A program made the position numbers and the translations under genes. Below, one piece after another: positions 1-5,677 of a DNA stretch of 5,782 nt. The stretch's first letter is position 1. Each line of letters begins with the position of its first letter. The stretch lies in contig SLIS01000324.1 of the NCBI GenBank assembly GCA_007135505.1, positions 1 through 5,782 on the forward strand, in the 5' to 3' direction. The DNA is from Halovivax sp. GTDB lineage: Archaea; Halobacteriota; Halobacteria; Halobacteriales; Natrialbaceae. Below the pieces are notes generated by a model that worked only from the letters and a program-made list of their open reading frames with translations, ran no database searches and was not told the origin of the DNA.

Positions 1-35
1 CAATGTACAATTGACTGGGTGATGCACCAGTGCGT

Positions 36-260
36 ATGGCAATCCAGTACACCGAATCAATGAACGCTCTTCTCGACTGGTTCAATGAGCAGCCTTGTTC
101 GTGCGCTACGATCGGCCATATCGAGAACGAACTTGATTGGTCTCGTGAGACGATCCGGAACAATTTGAAGCAACTCGTGGCCGGAAACTACGCTGAAATC
201 CGATACCAGCCAACTGGCGAATACCGACTCATCGAGGATCCTCGCGAGGTAGACCAGTAA
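36..260 (+). CDS. Small winged helix-turn-helix DNA-binding protein
   Basis: This 74-aa protein is probably a DNA-binding transcriptional regulator. Residues 1-18 form an amphipathic helix. A helix-turn-helix follows, with the recognition-helix pattern DWSRETIRNNLKQLV, and then a wing of the form GNYAEIRYQPTGEYRLIEDP. The ending TGEYRLIEDP is typical of small haloarchaeal winged-helix proteins found on plasmids, proviruses and islands. I chose the ATG at 36. A GTG at 30 is in frame and would add two residues, and an in-frame TGA at 12-14 rules out a much longer version. No promoter is visible in the few bases upstream. The gene converges on the HsdR-like remnant on the opposite strand, and the extended frame of that remnant runs under its 3' end. 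The fold is fairly sure; the target is unknown. Confidence 0.72.
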   Translation: MAIQYTESMNALLDWFNEQPCSCATIGHIENELDWSRETIRNNLKQLVAGNYAEIRYQPTGEYRLIEDPREVDQ

Positions 261-309
261 TTTTGAATGCGGAAAGACACTCGTAGAACGCTTTCGTCAA
301 TCAATTTAA

Positions 310-475
310 CACTGAGGTACTCCAAATCAACCTCGGACGAATATACTTCCCACCCAAGAATCTCAATCAGAGGCTGAATGATCTTCACTTTCATGTTCTA
401 CTCAACCATCTGCGGCGAGTCCTCGATAAGTAGCTGGAACCGCTCGATATATTCCGTGAGATCTGCCTTGTTTAT
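310..475 (-). pseudogene. Remnant of a type I restriction (HsdR N-terminal-like) domain gene
   Basis: Read from 475 downwards, the frame gives about 53 residues. It starts NKADLTEYIERFQLLIED, meets a TAG at 400-398, and continues through IIQPLIEILGWEVYSSEVDLEY. The LIEILGWEVYS..V..EY pattern is the conserved start of HsdR N-terminal / PD-(D/E)XK-type domains (family usual form: PLLEALGWDVYSDEV.REY). The TAG lies where a Gln (CAG) would read naturally. The expected start codon reads ATA (475-473) where ATG would suit. After the EY codons (ending 317) the similarity stops: the E/D..ExK nuclease core of this family is absent, so the gene is truncated as well as interrupted. The downstream part of the open frame, under the winged-helix gene, is not recognisable. 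An intact N-terminal domain protein is excluded. Family assignment rests on pattern recognition of about 40 residues. Confidence 0.62.
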
Positions 476-501
476 CTTATAGAGCAATATAAGCAGGAAT
501 G

Positions 502-508
502 TTATAAA
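502..508 (-). promoter_or_regulatory. TATA box of the HsdR-like remnant
   Basis: On the - strand this reads TTTATAA, the haloarchaeal TATA consensus. Its centre is about 30 bases upstream of the degenerate start codon at 475-473. That spacing would place transcription start at or next to the start codon, as in leaderless haloarchaeal mRNAs. It supports the gene start inferred for the remnant. Whether it is still active cannot be judged. Confidence 0.4.
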
Positions 509-608
509 TAACATCACCAAATGAGAAAGTCGGGTTAAATCTCTATAGTTGGACTGAACGTTCGGGGCTAACAGAACCCGTCTGTCACCTTTACTGAAGC
601 AAACTCGG

Positions 609-622
609 CCGCCCCTGGGCGG
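609..622. terminator. GC-rich perfect hairpin downstream of the HEPN-like gene
   Basis: CCGCCCCTGGGCGG is a perfect inverted repeat that can form a 5-bp stem with a 4-base loop. It lies 28 bases beyond the stop codon of the gene ending at 650. There is no clear T-run after it on the - strand, so it is only a possible terminator or mRNA 3'-end structure. The rest of the gap between 476 and 649 shows nothing recognisable beyond the TATA box listed separately. Confidence 0.3.
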
Positions 623-649
623 AGGAGGACGTACGATCTATATCGCTAT

Positions 650-1498
650 CTAGTCAGTGCTCTCAGGGTCGTCGTCCTCACCGTACGATGGTGCGTCCAT
701 CTCCTCCAACCTCTCAAGAACCACCTGAAACGTCAATACAAAAAATAACGCGGACGCGGTCGCGAGATGTATATCAAACCGTGATCGCGGATTCCCGTGC
801 ATCACAAAACACCGATGACCGTAGAACGTCTGCAGATTGTCTCTGAACACATCTTCAGAAGCCAACCCATGGGACGACTCATACGCATCTTTCAACGTAT
901 CTAACTTTTGTTCGTCGTCATATCTCACAGCCCGCCAATCCGCCATCTCTGCCTCATCATCGTCATAGATACACAGCCAGGTCATCAACGCCTCATGCAA
1001 ACTAATGAATACAAAAACCGCCTCATGAGGACGCGGGGCGACATCCACACGCCTCCCGTCTTCAGTAAGAACACTTCCCATATATGCCTCGTATCCCGCC
1101 ACAAGCTTCCGATGGATCCGCGAAAGAAACTCATCTTCCACGCCCTCAATCTCAACTATCAGATCATACAATTGACTAGATAGCAGCGACCTCAATCGGG
1201 GATGCACTTCGGAATCGTCCGGATCATACTCCTCTGGCTCCTCCAATATAATCGTGGAGTCAACGATAGTCCGTAACTCCCCCTCGTACCGTTCAACAAC
1301 ATCAATCAGTTCGTCTATCTGCGCCGCCAGCTGCGCCGACACCATCTCCCCGATCGCTCTCACATCCTGCGTCACGCTCAGGTTCACACCTAACTGATCA
1401 AAGATCCCACTGTAGCCCGCATTCGGATCAAAACCAGTCTCATCCTCACTCGGCTGCGGTAACCCGTCATCATCGTCTCCGGCCGTGTCGTCAGTCAT
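650..1498 (-). CDS. Acidic hypothetical protein with a HEPN-like R-x4-H-G motif
   Basis: This 282-aa soluble protein has no signal peptide and no clear transmembrane segment. I do not recognise the full-length family. The first ~30 residues are acidic and probably disordered. The rest is predicted mostly helical, including a long helix at about residues 50-80 and helices near 105-145. Near the C-terminus, FYGHRCFVMHGNPRSRFD is followed by a hydrophobic helix (ATASALFFVLTFQVVLERL). R229-x4-H234-G matches the R-x4-6-H active site of HEPN ribonucleases, where this Arg/His pair at the start of the last helix cuts RNA, and the trailing HGNPRS resembles the RN..VHG motifs of ApeA- and Abi-type HEPN proteins. 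HEPN toxins act in toxin-antitoxin and abortive-infection systems. I chose the ATG at 1498, giving an MTDD start; a TTG at 1513 would add five residues. The gene follows a broken MNT gene by 49 bases. Coding is near certain; HEPN function is a hypothesis. Confidence 0.85.
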   Translation of the reverse strand: MTDDTAGDDDDGLPQPSEDETGFDPNAGYSGIFDQLGVNLSVTQDVRAIGEMVSAQLAAQIDELIDVVERYEGELRTIVDSTIILEEPEEYDPDDSEVHPRLRSLLSSQLYDLIVEIEGVEDEFLSRIHRKLVAGYEAYMGSVLTEDGRRVDVAPRPHEAVFVFISLHEALMTWLCIYDDDEAEMADWRAVRYDDEQKLDTLKDAYESSHGLASEDVFRDNLQTFYGHRCFVMHGNPRSRFDIHLATASALFFVLTFQVVLERLEEMDAPSYGEDDDPESTD

Positions 1499-1547
1499 AC
1501 CAGTCCGGTTCAAATTCCAGACACGAAACGATTTCGGGGAATCGGCA

Positions 1548-1920
1548 CTATCTAATTAAAAGAGATGACTCTGTCTCCGTGAGTTGGTCACGAAGGGCAG
1601 TTGCGTGGTCCGGATCACCAACAAAGAGAATTCCATGGTCGAAAATTGCCGCTGCCAGTTCTGGTGAGGCTCTTTGAAGATCCACAGAGTCTATTTCATC
1701 AGTCTCGAGTATCTCAAGGAGGTCAGTACTTAGTCCAAAAAGCGTTCCTTGTACTCCGGATCGGCTGGTTGGACGTCCTCGAGTTCGACTACGATATAAA
1801 TACTACTGTGAGAATGAATTTTCCGCTCGCGTTAGATCCAAACAGGAGCGCCAGCCGGATCTCATATTCCTAGAACACTTTCTGTAGCTTCTCGAGTAGG
1901 AGAGATTCGTCGAGAGTAGT
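1548..1920 (-). pseudogene. Broken MNT-type nucleotidyltransferase (antitoxin family)
   Basis: MNT proteins have the minimal DNA polymerase beta nucleotidyltransferase fold and neutralise HEPN toxins by adding AMP to them. Joining three frames gives about 123 codons, near the usual length. Frame one (1920-1822) reads TTLDESLLLEKLQKVF, a TAG (1872-1870), then EYEIRLALLFGSNASGK, which holds the nucleotidyltransferase GS motif. One base is missing near 1820. Frame two (1819-1742) reads IHSHSSIYIVVELEDVQPAD. One T is missing from the run at 1737-1741. Frame three (1736-1548) reads FGLSTDLLEILETDEIDSVD and ends near GDPDHATALRDQLTETESS. The catalytic D-x-D expected after HSHS reads S-I-Y, so catalysis would be lost even without the breaks. 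The third acidic residue (SVD) is kept. No ATG remains at the 5' end. The identification is strong because the three frames join into one coherent family member. Confidence 0.8.
1553..1560 (-). promoter_or_regulatory. Possible TATA box of the HEPN-like gene
   Basis: TTTAATTA on the - strand lies about 55 bases upstream of the ATG at 1498. Transcription would then start near 1530, giving a leader of about 30 bases, with no clear Shine-Dalgarno sequence. The site overlaps the last codons of the MNT remnant. It could be a chance AT-rich stretch. Confidence 0.3.
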
Positions 1921-2197
1921 CTCCTTTCAGGATCTTATTATCCGAAAACACGTCCTCGGTACGCGCAAACGCACAGAGAACATCGCTGAGACAAAGCACA
2001 CGAGAGATTTGTCGCTTGAACCCTCTTTGCAACCTTGACTCAGGGACGAGTGGGCCTTTGAATAGAGGTAAGTTATTGCCCCAGATTTTGTTCTGGAATT
2101 GGTCTCCCAGGTCGTTGGCGAGACAAGCCAAAGCAAATTGGTGGAGGAGGTGCTGTTCGTTAACTTACTCGGCAAATTGGAGTGGATTGGTAATCAT
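1862..2197 (-). pseudogene. Interrupted third reading frame of the OLD operon, family unknown
   Basis: The ATG at 2197-2195 overlaps the OLD stop codon in the arrangement ATGA, the classic sign of a translationally coupled downstream gene. It encodes MITNPLQFAE, then a TAA at 2167-2165. The same frame then stays open for 100 more codons, including VNEQHLLHQFALACLANDLG, GPLVPESRLQRGFKRQ and LCLSDVLCAFARTED. A single change from CAA or GAA to TAA would explain the break. The frame runs into the MNT remnant at about 1920, so its true 3' end is probably lost. I do not recognise the family. The residues are more basic and Cys-containing than usual for haloarchaea. It could instead be a non-coding open stretch, but the exact coupling and continuous frame favour a dead gene. 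Confidence 0.45.
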
Positions 2198-4101
2198 TGC
2201 GGGAGAACCTCTTGATCCTGGTTACAGCACTCATGGACGTGTTCTAAAAGGTTGACAACTTCAGAAGGGTGTTCGACCCCTTCTGACCGTCCCATCTTCA
2301 ACCCTATGTTCTCTTTAGTTACTTTGGGACAGTTTTGAAGGTTCTGAGCACAACCTTTTCTTATAATTTTTACAATCTCATCACTCGGTTTTGCAGCTTC
2401 TTCTACCGACTGAAAATGAGTTGCGTTCCATTCGTCCTCATCTGCACGTGGCCAGTGTTCTTCAGCGAGCTGTGCCAAATCGACTTTTCTCCATGCATCT
2501 TCCAGTTCTATATCGCCTACCCAAACGAGTTCCGGATCCGAACCGCCAACTTCATACATTGCTTCTAAAGTGTTCTCTAAAGCCTTGCCAGTGAGTTCCC
2601 GTTCCTTAGCATCTGCATCGAGAATGACGAACGTTTGTGCCCGACCAGCTTCTTGAAGACGTTCGAGAGTTCTATCGATGTGGCCACACCCTTGACAATC
2701 CCAGACCTGTACTCCGTCTTCAACGAGGGTAGTCTCAGTAACCTGGTGATAGAGTTCGGAAATGTATTTGTATTCAGTCGCTCCCTCAACGACAATCATT
2801 GCTCGTTCAAGATACACCCAGCTGGCTGAGAGACCTAATCCCGTCATTATGTTTCCCATCAATTCCCCAGCTTTTGCTTCGTTTTTCGAAAGTAACGGCG
2901 ACCTCTCTCGTTCCGAATCCACCTCGTCAGGAAGGTAGACCACTTCGTGCAGTGGGGTTGCATCGACCATGATTAGGCTGTGGGTAGAGACGATACATTG
3001 TGTGAGGTACCCCTCTTCTCCAGTAACGTCGTTCCGGAGGAGTTTGATTAATCTCCGCTGAGCGTCGAAGTGGAGGCGGTGGTCGGGCTCGTCCATTGTT
3101 CGGATAACTGATTCTTTCTCACCATTGGTCTCAGTGCTCCATTCAAGCATTGAAAGTGCCGATCGTGCCGTCGTACCACCCCCTAATTCATGAAGGGGAA
3201 CTGGTTCACCGTCGCGACGGAGAACGATATCGGAAAAGTCAGCTCCCCTAACGAAGTCCCATTCGGGGTTGACCGTAATCTCTTCTAAACCAGGGAGATA
3301 TCGCTCCATCTTACCGGATAAGCTCTCGAGTCGTTCATTAAGAGCAGTTGTCGTCTGTTCTTCAATTTCGATGAGGTCATCGACCCGCCGCGGTTCGTCA
3401 GCCTCTTCGTCCGAGTGCAGGAATGATTTCGTCTCCTGACGGAGTAGTTTCGAGAGCAAATTCTGTGGACTGTCGACGTCCTCAGCGTTGATCGGCTCCA
3501 TGGTTGGGGCGAGACTTCCGTATTCTCGTTTTCCACAGGAAACCCAACCAAGACAAGTACCCTGTGGATCTTCGAGTATCCTGGCCTTCAACTCCTCGTA
3601 TTGTTCCTTTCGCTCGTCGGCATTACTGCCTGGATCGATGCCGTGTTCTTCAAGTATTTCCCGCTCATCGTCTGCATAGTAATCCCAGTCGTGGAGTCGC
3701 TCGTCTTCTGGAACCCGTTCCCTGAGGTAGTAGCTCGGAGACTCCAGGTTTGCGTCGGCCTCAGTATCTCCAGAAACTTCCCATTCAATTTTGAGTCCTG
3801 CTGGATCGTCATCGTTGAGGTTACAGCGGTCGACCAGGTCAACCGCTGGGTTCTCGACTAAGGCCTCAATAGACGCGTTCGAAGCCCGTTTCGTCCTTTG
3901 TGTACTATCCCGCCGCACTTGTTCCAAATTTAACTTGGAGTGGTTGCAAACCGTTTGCAAAGCTTCGAGCGCTGTCGTCTTCCCAGCATCGTTAGGACCA
4001 ACGAGAAGCGTAAATGGGCTCATATGAAGAGTGAGATCTTCGAACTTTCCAATATTCTCAAGTGTGAGTCTGGATACGTAGGTTGGTTCTTCGTCAGTCA
4101 T
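2194..4101 (-). CDS. OLD-family endonuclease: ABC-type ATPase plus TOPRIM domain
   Basis: This 635-aa cytoplasmic protein has the layout of OLD (overcoming lysogenization defect) nucleases, which use a dimerising ATPase to control a metal-dependent DNA-cutting TOPRIM domain and often act against phages. The ATPase core has Walker A GPNDAGKTT (35-43), a signature-like LGGGTTARS (306-314), Walker B ending MDEPDHRLH (336-344, D337/E338) and an H-loop VSTHS (371-375). Between them lies a long, acidic, largely helical insertion (about 110-270). The TOPRIM part starts AMIVVEGATEYKYI (434-447, E439 and E443), followed by FVILDADAKE (491-500, D495 and D497) and DIELEDAW (530-537). All expected metal-binding acids are present, so it should be active. 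The ATG at 4101 has AGGAG nine bases upstream. It overlaps the 224-aa gene before it by 8 bases and overlaps an ATG after it, so it is the middle of an operon. It is neither clearly GajA nor a P2-type Old; subclass is open. Confidence 0.92.
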   Translation of the reverse strand: MTDEEPTYVSRLTLENIGKFEDLTLHMSPFTLLVGPNDAGKTTALEALQTVCNHSKLNLEQVRRDSTQRTKRASNASIEALVENPAVDLVDRCNLNDDDPAGLKIEWEVSGDTEADANLESPSYYLRERVPEDERLHDWDYYADDEREILEEHGIDPGSNADERKEQYEELKARILEDPQGTCLGWVSCGKREYGSLAPTMEPINAEDVDSPQNLLSKLLRQETKSFLHSDEEADEPRRVDDLIEIEEQTTTALNERLESLSGKMERYLPGLEEITVNPEWDFVRGADFSDIVLRRDGEPVPLHELGGGTTARSALSMLEWSTETNGEKESVIRTMDEPDHRLHFDAQRRLIKLLRNDVTGEEGYLTQCIVSTHSLIMVDATPLHEVVYLPDEVDSERERSPLLSKNEAKAGELMGNIMTGLGLSASWVYLERAMIVVEGATEYKYISELYHQVTETTLVEDGVQVWDCQGCGHIDRTLERLQEAGRAQTFVILDADAKERELTGKALENTLEAMYEVGGSDPELVWVGDIELEDAWRKVDLAQLAEEHWPRADEDEWNATHFQSVEEAAKPSDEIVKIIRKGCAQNLQNCPKVTKENIGLKMGRSEGVEHPSEVVNLLEHVHECCNQDQEVLPQ

Positions 4102-4768
4102 TGTTACGCTCTCCTGATTGGTCTTTGTTATGTTTATTATTGTTCTCGGAGAAACAATTCAATCGCTCTATGCCAGTTTGTTCCTCTTCAGCTGTACGTG
4201 TGCTGTGCTCTGCTTCTTTGTTGGTATCTAAGTCCCCATCAAGAAGAAGCCGGTTCGAACGGGAATCACTGTGGACGAACCCAGGCGAAACGTGTGTTTC
4301 CTCTTCTTGCCGCTGTGCGGGATACCGGGGAAGATCCTCATGGATGGTGTCTAGCCAGCTGTAGAGGTAATCGCTCGAGTTCGTACAGGACTTCTTGCAG
4401 TCCCGGGGAAGCTGCTCGTTGTCTTTAAGATCGTCGGAAGTCCCAAGAAGCGGTTGGATAGATTGGAGGGTCGTCCACCGTACCGAGTCAAGATGTTCTT
4501 GATATGTGTTCGGTTGATCCAGCTGACACTGTGGAACTATGGGCTGTCCTGCGTTTTTCAGATGCCCCAAGACGGGTTCGATCTCCCAGAAAATTTGGTC
4601 ACTTTGTGGATGTCTATTCCCGTCGAAATAGTTAACTGAGACGAGATCGAGAGGTCGTTCTTGATTATTGCTCGAAGTGACACCGGTAACAATCGCGAGA
4701 CGATAGTGGACTTGGACCAGTTGCTCCCTTTCAGATGGTGGGGTAGACTGATTATCTTGAGTTGCCAT
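4094..4768 (-). CDS. Uncharacterised 224-aa protein, first gene of the OLD operon
   Basis: I do not recognise this family. The ATG at 4768 gives an MATQ start and has GGGAG five bases upstream; ATGs at 4780 and 4795 are in frame, but the last is too close to the TATA box. Residues 10-110 look folded: EQLVQVHYRLAIVTGV, PLDLVSVNYFDGN, then a helical stretch around VLGHLKN and SVRWTTLQSIQPLL. Residues 120-150 hold LPRDCKKSC (C124 and C128, plus C81 and C205) followed by DYLYSWLDTIHEDLPRYP. The last ~70 residues are polar and probably disordered, rich in Glu, Asn, Ser and Gln. There is no signal peptide or membrane segment. Its stop codon lies within the OLD start (ATGACTGA, 8-base overlap), so the two proteins are likely made together and may form one system. 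A metal-binding or regulatory role for the cysteines is only a guess. The overlap, RBS and promoter make coding likely. Confidence 0.75.
   Translation of the reverse strand: MATQDNQSTPPSEREQLVQVHYRLAIVTGVTSSNNQERPLDLVSVNYFDGNRHPQSDQIFWEIEPVLGHLKNAGQPIVPQCQLDQPNTYQEHLDSVRWTTLQSIQPLLGTSDDLKDNEQLPRDCKKSCTNSSDYLYSWLDTIHEDLPRYPAQRQEEETHVSPGFVHSDSRSNRLLLDGDLDTNKEAEHSTRTAEEEQTGIERLNCFSENNNKHNKDQSGERNND
4111..4115 (-). promoter_or_regulatory. Shine-Dalgarno site of the OLD gene
   Basis: AGGAG on the - strand lies nine bases before the ATG at 4101, inside the end of the preceding gene. It supports this start and suggests that the second gene of the operon is translated by its own ribosome entry as well as by coupling. 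Confidence 0.6.
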
Positions 4769-4773
4769 TTGAG

Positions 4774-4778
4774 CTCCC
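4774..4778 (-). promoter_or_regulatory. Shine-Dalgarno-like site deciding the start at 4768
   Basis: GGGAG lies five bases before the ATG at 4768 and overlaps the alternative ATG at 4780. It favours the MATQ start over the two upstream in-frame ATGs. Confidence 0.45.
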
Positions 4779-4810
4779 ATGATGCTGATAAGCATACATG
4801 AGAAGTGGTC

Positions 4811-4817
4811 TATATAA
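4811..4817 (-). promoter_or_regulatory. TATA box of the OLD operon
   Basis: TTATATA on the - strand lies about 46 bases upstream of the ATG at 4768, with transcription expected near 4786-4790. This gives a short leader of about 20 bases that includes the GGGAG site. It is the only clear promoter-like site ahead of the operon. Confidence 0.5.
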
Positions 4818-4844
4818 TACCAGTGGTGACTATTCGATAGCTCG

Positions 4845-4854
4845 ACACATGTGT
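4845..4854. promoter_or_regulatory. Perfect 10-base palindrome upstream of the operon promoter
   Basis: ACACATGTGT is a perfect palindrome whose centre is about 35 bases upstream of the TATA box. The word GTTGACTG overlaps its right end (4853-4860) and recurs at 4882-4889. The position would suit an activator or repressor site, but it may equally be leftover sequence from the end of the insertion element. Confidence 0.22.
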
Positions 4855-4869
4855 TGACTGCACTGTAGA

Positions 4870-5250
4870 GTTCAACCCTTCGTTGACTGGCGTTCGTCTA
4901 TCGAGCGATTGATGCGGTCTCTGCTAATTGTAGTAGTGCCCGAACTGCTCAACCCATTCGCATATACTCGCCCGAGATTGCCCACCCACAAAGTATGGGA
5001 ACGGTCGATCTGCAATATCATGTTTCTCGCGGAGTCCATACAGAAACGCAGCCACCTAATCAGCAACGTATCGACCGAACAACCGAAACCAAGAATCAGC
5101 TTTGTCTCAATATCTATTGCAGCACAGAGCCAAGACCATACCGTTGATCTTGATAACGGCTTCGTCAACGGCGATCTACCTCGGATTCGCCTCAGACGGA
5201 TCACACTCACTGTTAGCCAATCGAGGCACCCAGTTCCAGACCGCCCCTGA
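4870..5250 (-). mobile_element. Decayed IS6-type transposase remnant
   Basis: Pieces of an IS6-family (haloarchaeal ISH type) DDE transposase can be read on the - strand. From 5244: AVWNWVPRLANSECDPSEAN, TAG (5178-5176), then IAVDEAVIKING with the first catalytic Asp at 5166-5164. After a frameshift near 5139 comes WSWLCAAIDIETKLIL. After another shift come FGRYVAD, TAG (5058-5056), then VAAFLYGLREKHDI. About 40 residues are then missing, including the part that holds the second Asp and the Glu, and the text resumes at IDRSHTLWVG. A further shift leads to SRASICEWVEQFGHYYN, TAG (4926-4924), then QRPHQSLDRRTPVNEG. The N-terminal third is absent. It is certainly inactive. I could not find a convincing pair of terminal inverted repeats. 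The right boundary meets the P450 remnant at about 5245-5256. Confidence 0.85.
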
Positions 5251-5255
5251 GAGCC

Positions 5256-5677
5256 CTCAACATTGTGTTGGCGTCGTGGCTCCCCCCGAATTGAATTCCG
5301 ACGCCGGCGCGACGTACGTTCAAACAATCCCCGGAACGGCTCCGTGAAGAGACACAACATCTACTTGCAGAGTACGAAACTGATCGAAGCACAGACTCGA
5401 GTCTGGATGGTGAGACGATATTATCGAAACTGCAGGAATTCCTGAAATAATCCATCTAAGAAAAGAAGTTGAAGGCTGGAGGGTTGCGATGTTGATCGCA
5501 AGCTACGAAGCAACTGCTGCGACACTTGGATTTGCTTAGTATGCGCTGGCGAAGATTCCAGATATTCGGGACGCGTTTCACGACGGGACAGTACTGAATG
5601 GTGATCAGTCATCTCAGGAGACGATTAGTGAATTGAACTTGACGCGACGTAGCATCCGGGAAATCCCGAATAGGTGA
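5256..5677 (+). pseudogene. Cytochrome P450 remnant, 5' truncated and frameshifted
   Basis: Cytochrome P450s are heme monooxygenases. The first frame (from 5256) reads LNIVLASWLPPN, TGA (5292-5294), then IPTPARRTFKQSPERLREET and SSLDGETILSKLQEF, matching the WLPTP..RRF......R segment that precedes the I helix in haloarchaeal P450s. It stops at TAA 5448-5450. The second frame (5438-5677) reads VEGWRVAMLIASYEATAATL, the I helix, where ASYEAT stands for the usual AGxET oxygen-binding motif. A TAG (5537-5539) follows, then YALAKIPDIRDAFHDGTVLN and SELNLTRRSIRE, where the K-helix E-x-x-R is damaged (REIPNR). The N-terminal half and heme-binding Cys loop are absent. In a third frame after 5677, NLWFTQWRPVEKTLTE resembles the following strand region, so the remnant may run further. 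The I-helix and K-helix order makes the call good. Confidence 0.72.

Noticed and set aside
908..1183. A 91-codon + strand frame inside the HEPN-like gene
   Set aside because: It is antisense to a clearly coding acidic frame, and its basic composition is the mirror of Asp/Glu codons.
1819..1872. Programmed frameshifting or stop readthrough in the MNT gene
   Set aside because: No slippery heptamer with a downstream structure is evident, and the catalytic aspartates are also gone.
1601..1873. A 90-codon + strand frame
   Set aside because: It lies wholly over the MNT remnant, whose three joined - strand frames give a coherent family member.
3940..4428. A 162-codon open frame on the + strand opposite the OLD start and its upstream gene
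   Set aside because: Its product is rich in Cys and Ser, has no recognisable motif, and lies antisense to two genes with overlapping starts and ribosome sites.
4768..4795. Start of the 224-aa protein at 4795 or 4780
   Set aside because: The ATG at 4795 would lie only about 19 bases from the TATA box centre, and only the ATG at 4768 has a GGGAG at useful spacing; 4780 is not fully excluded.
4909..5347. Open + strand frames over the IS remnant
   Set aside because: The opposite strand carries transposase motifs in matching order, so these are mirror frames.
5421..5612. A 63-codon - strand frame
   Set aside because: It is antisense to the P450 I-helix and K-helix segment, which is recognisable on the + strand.
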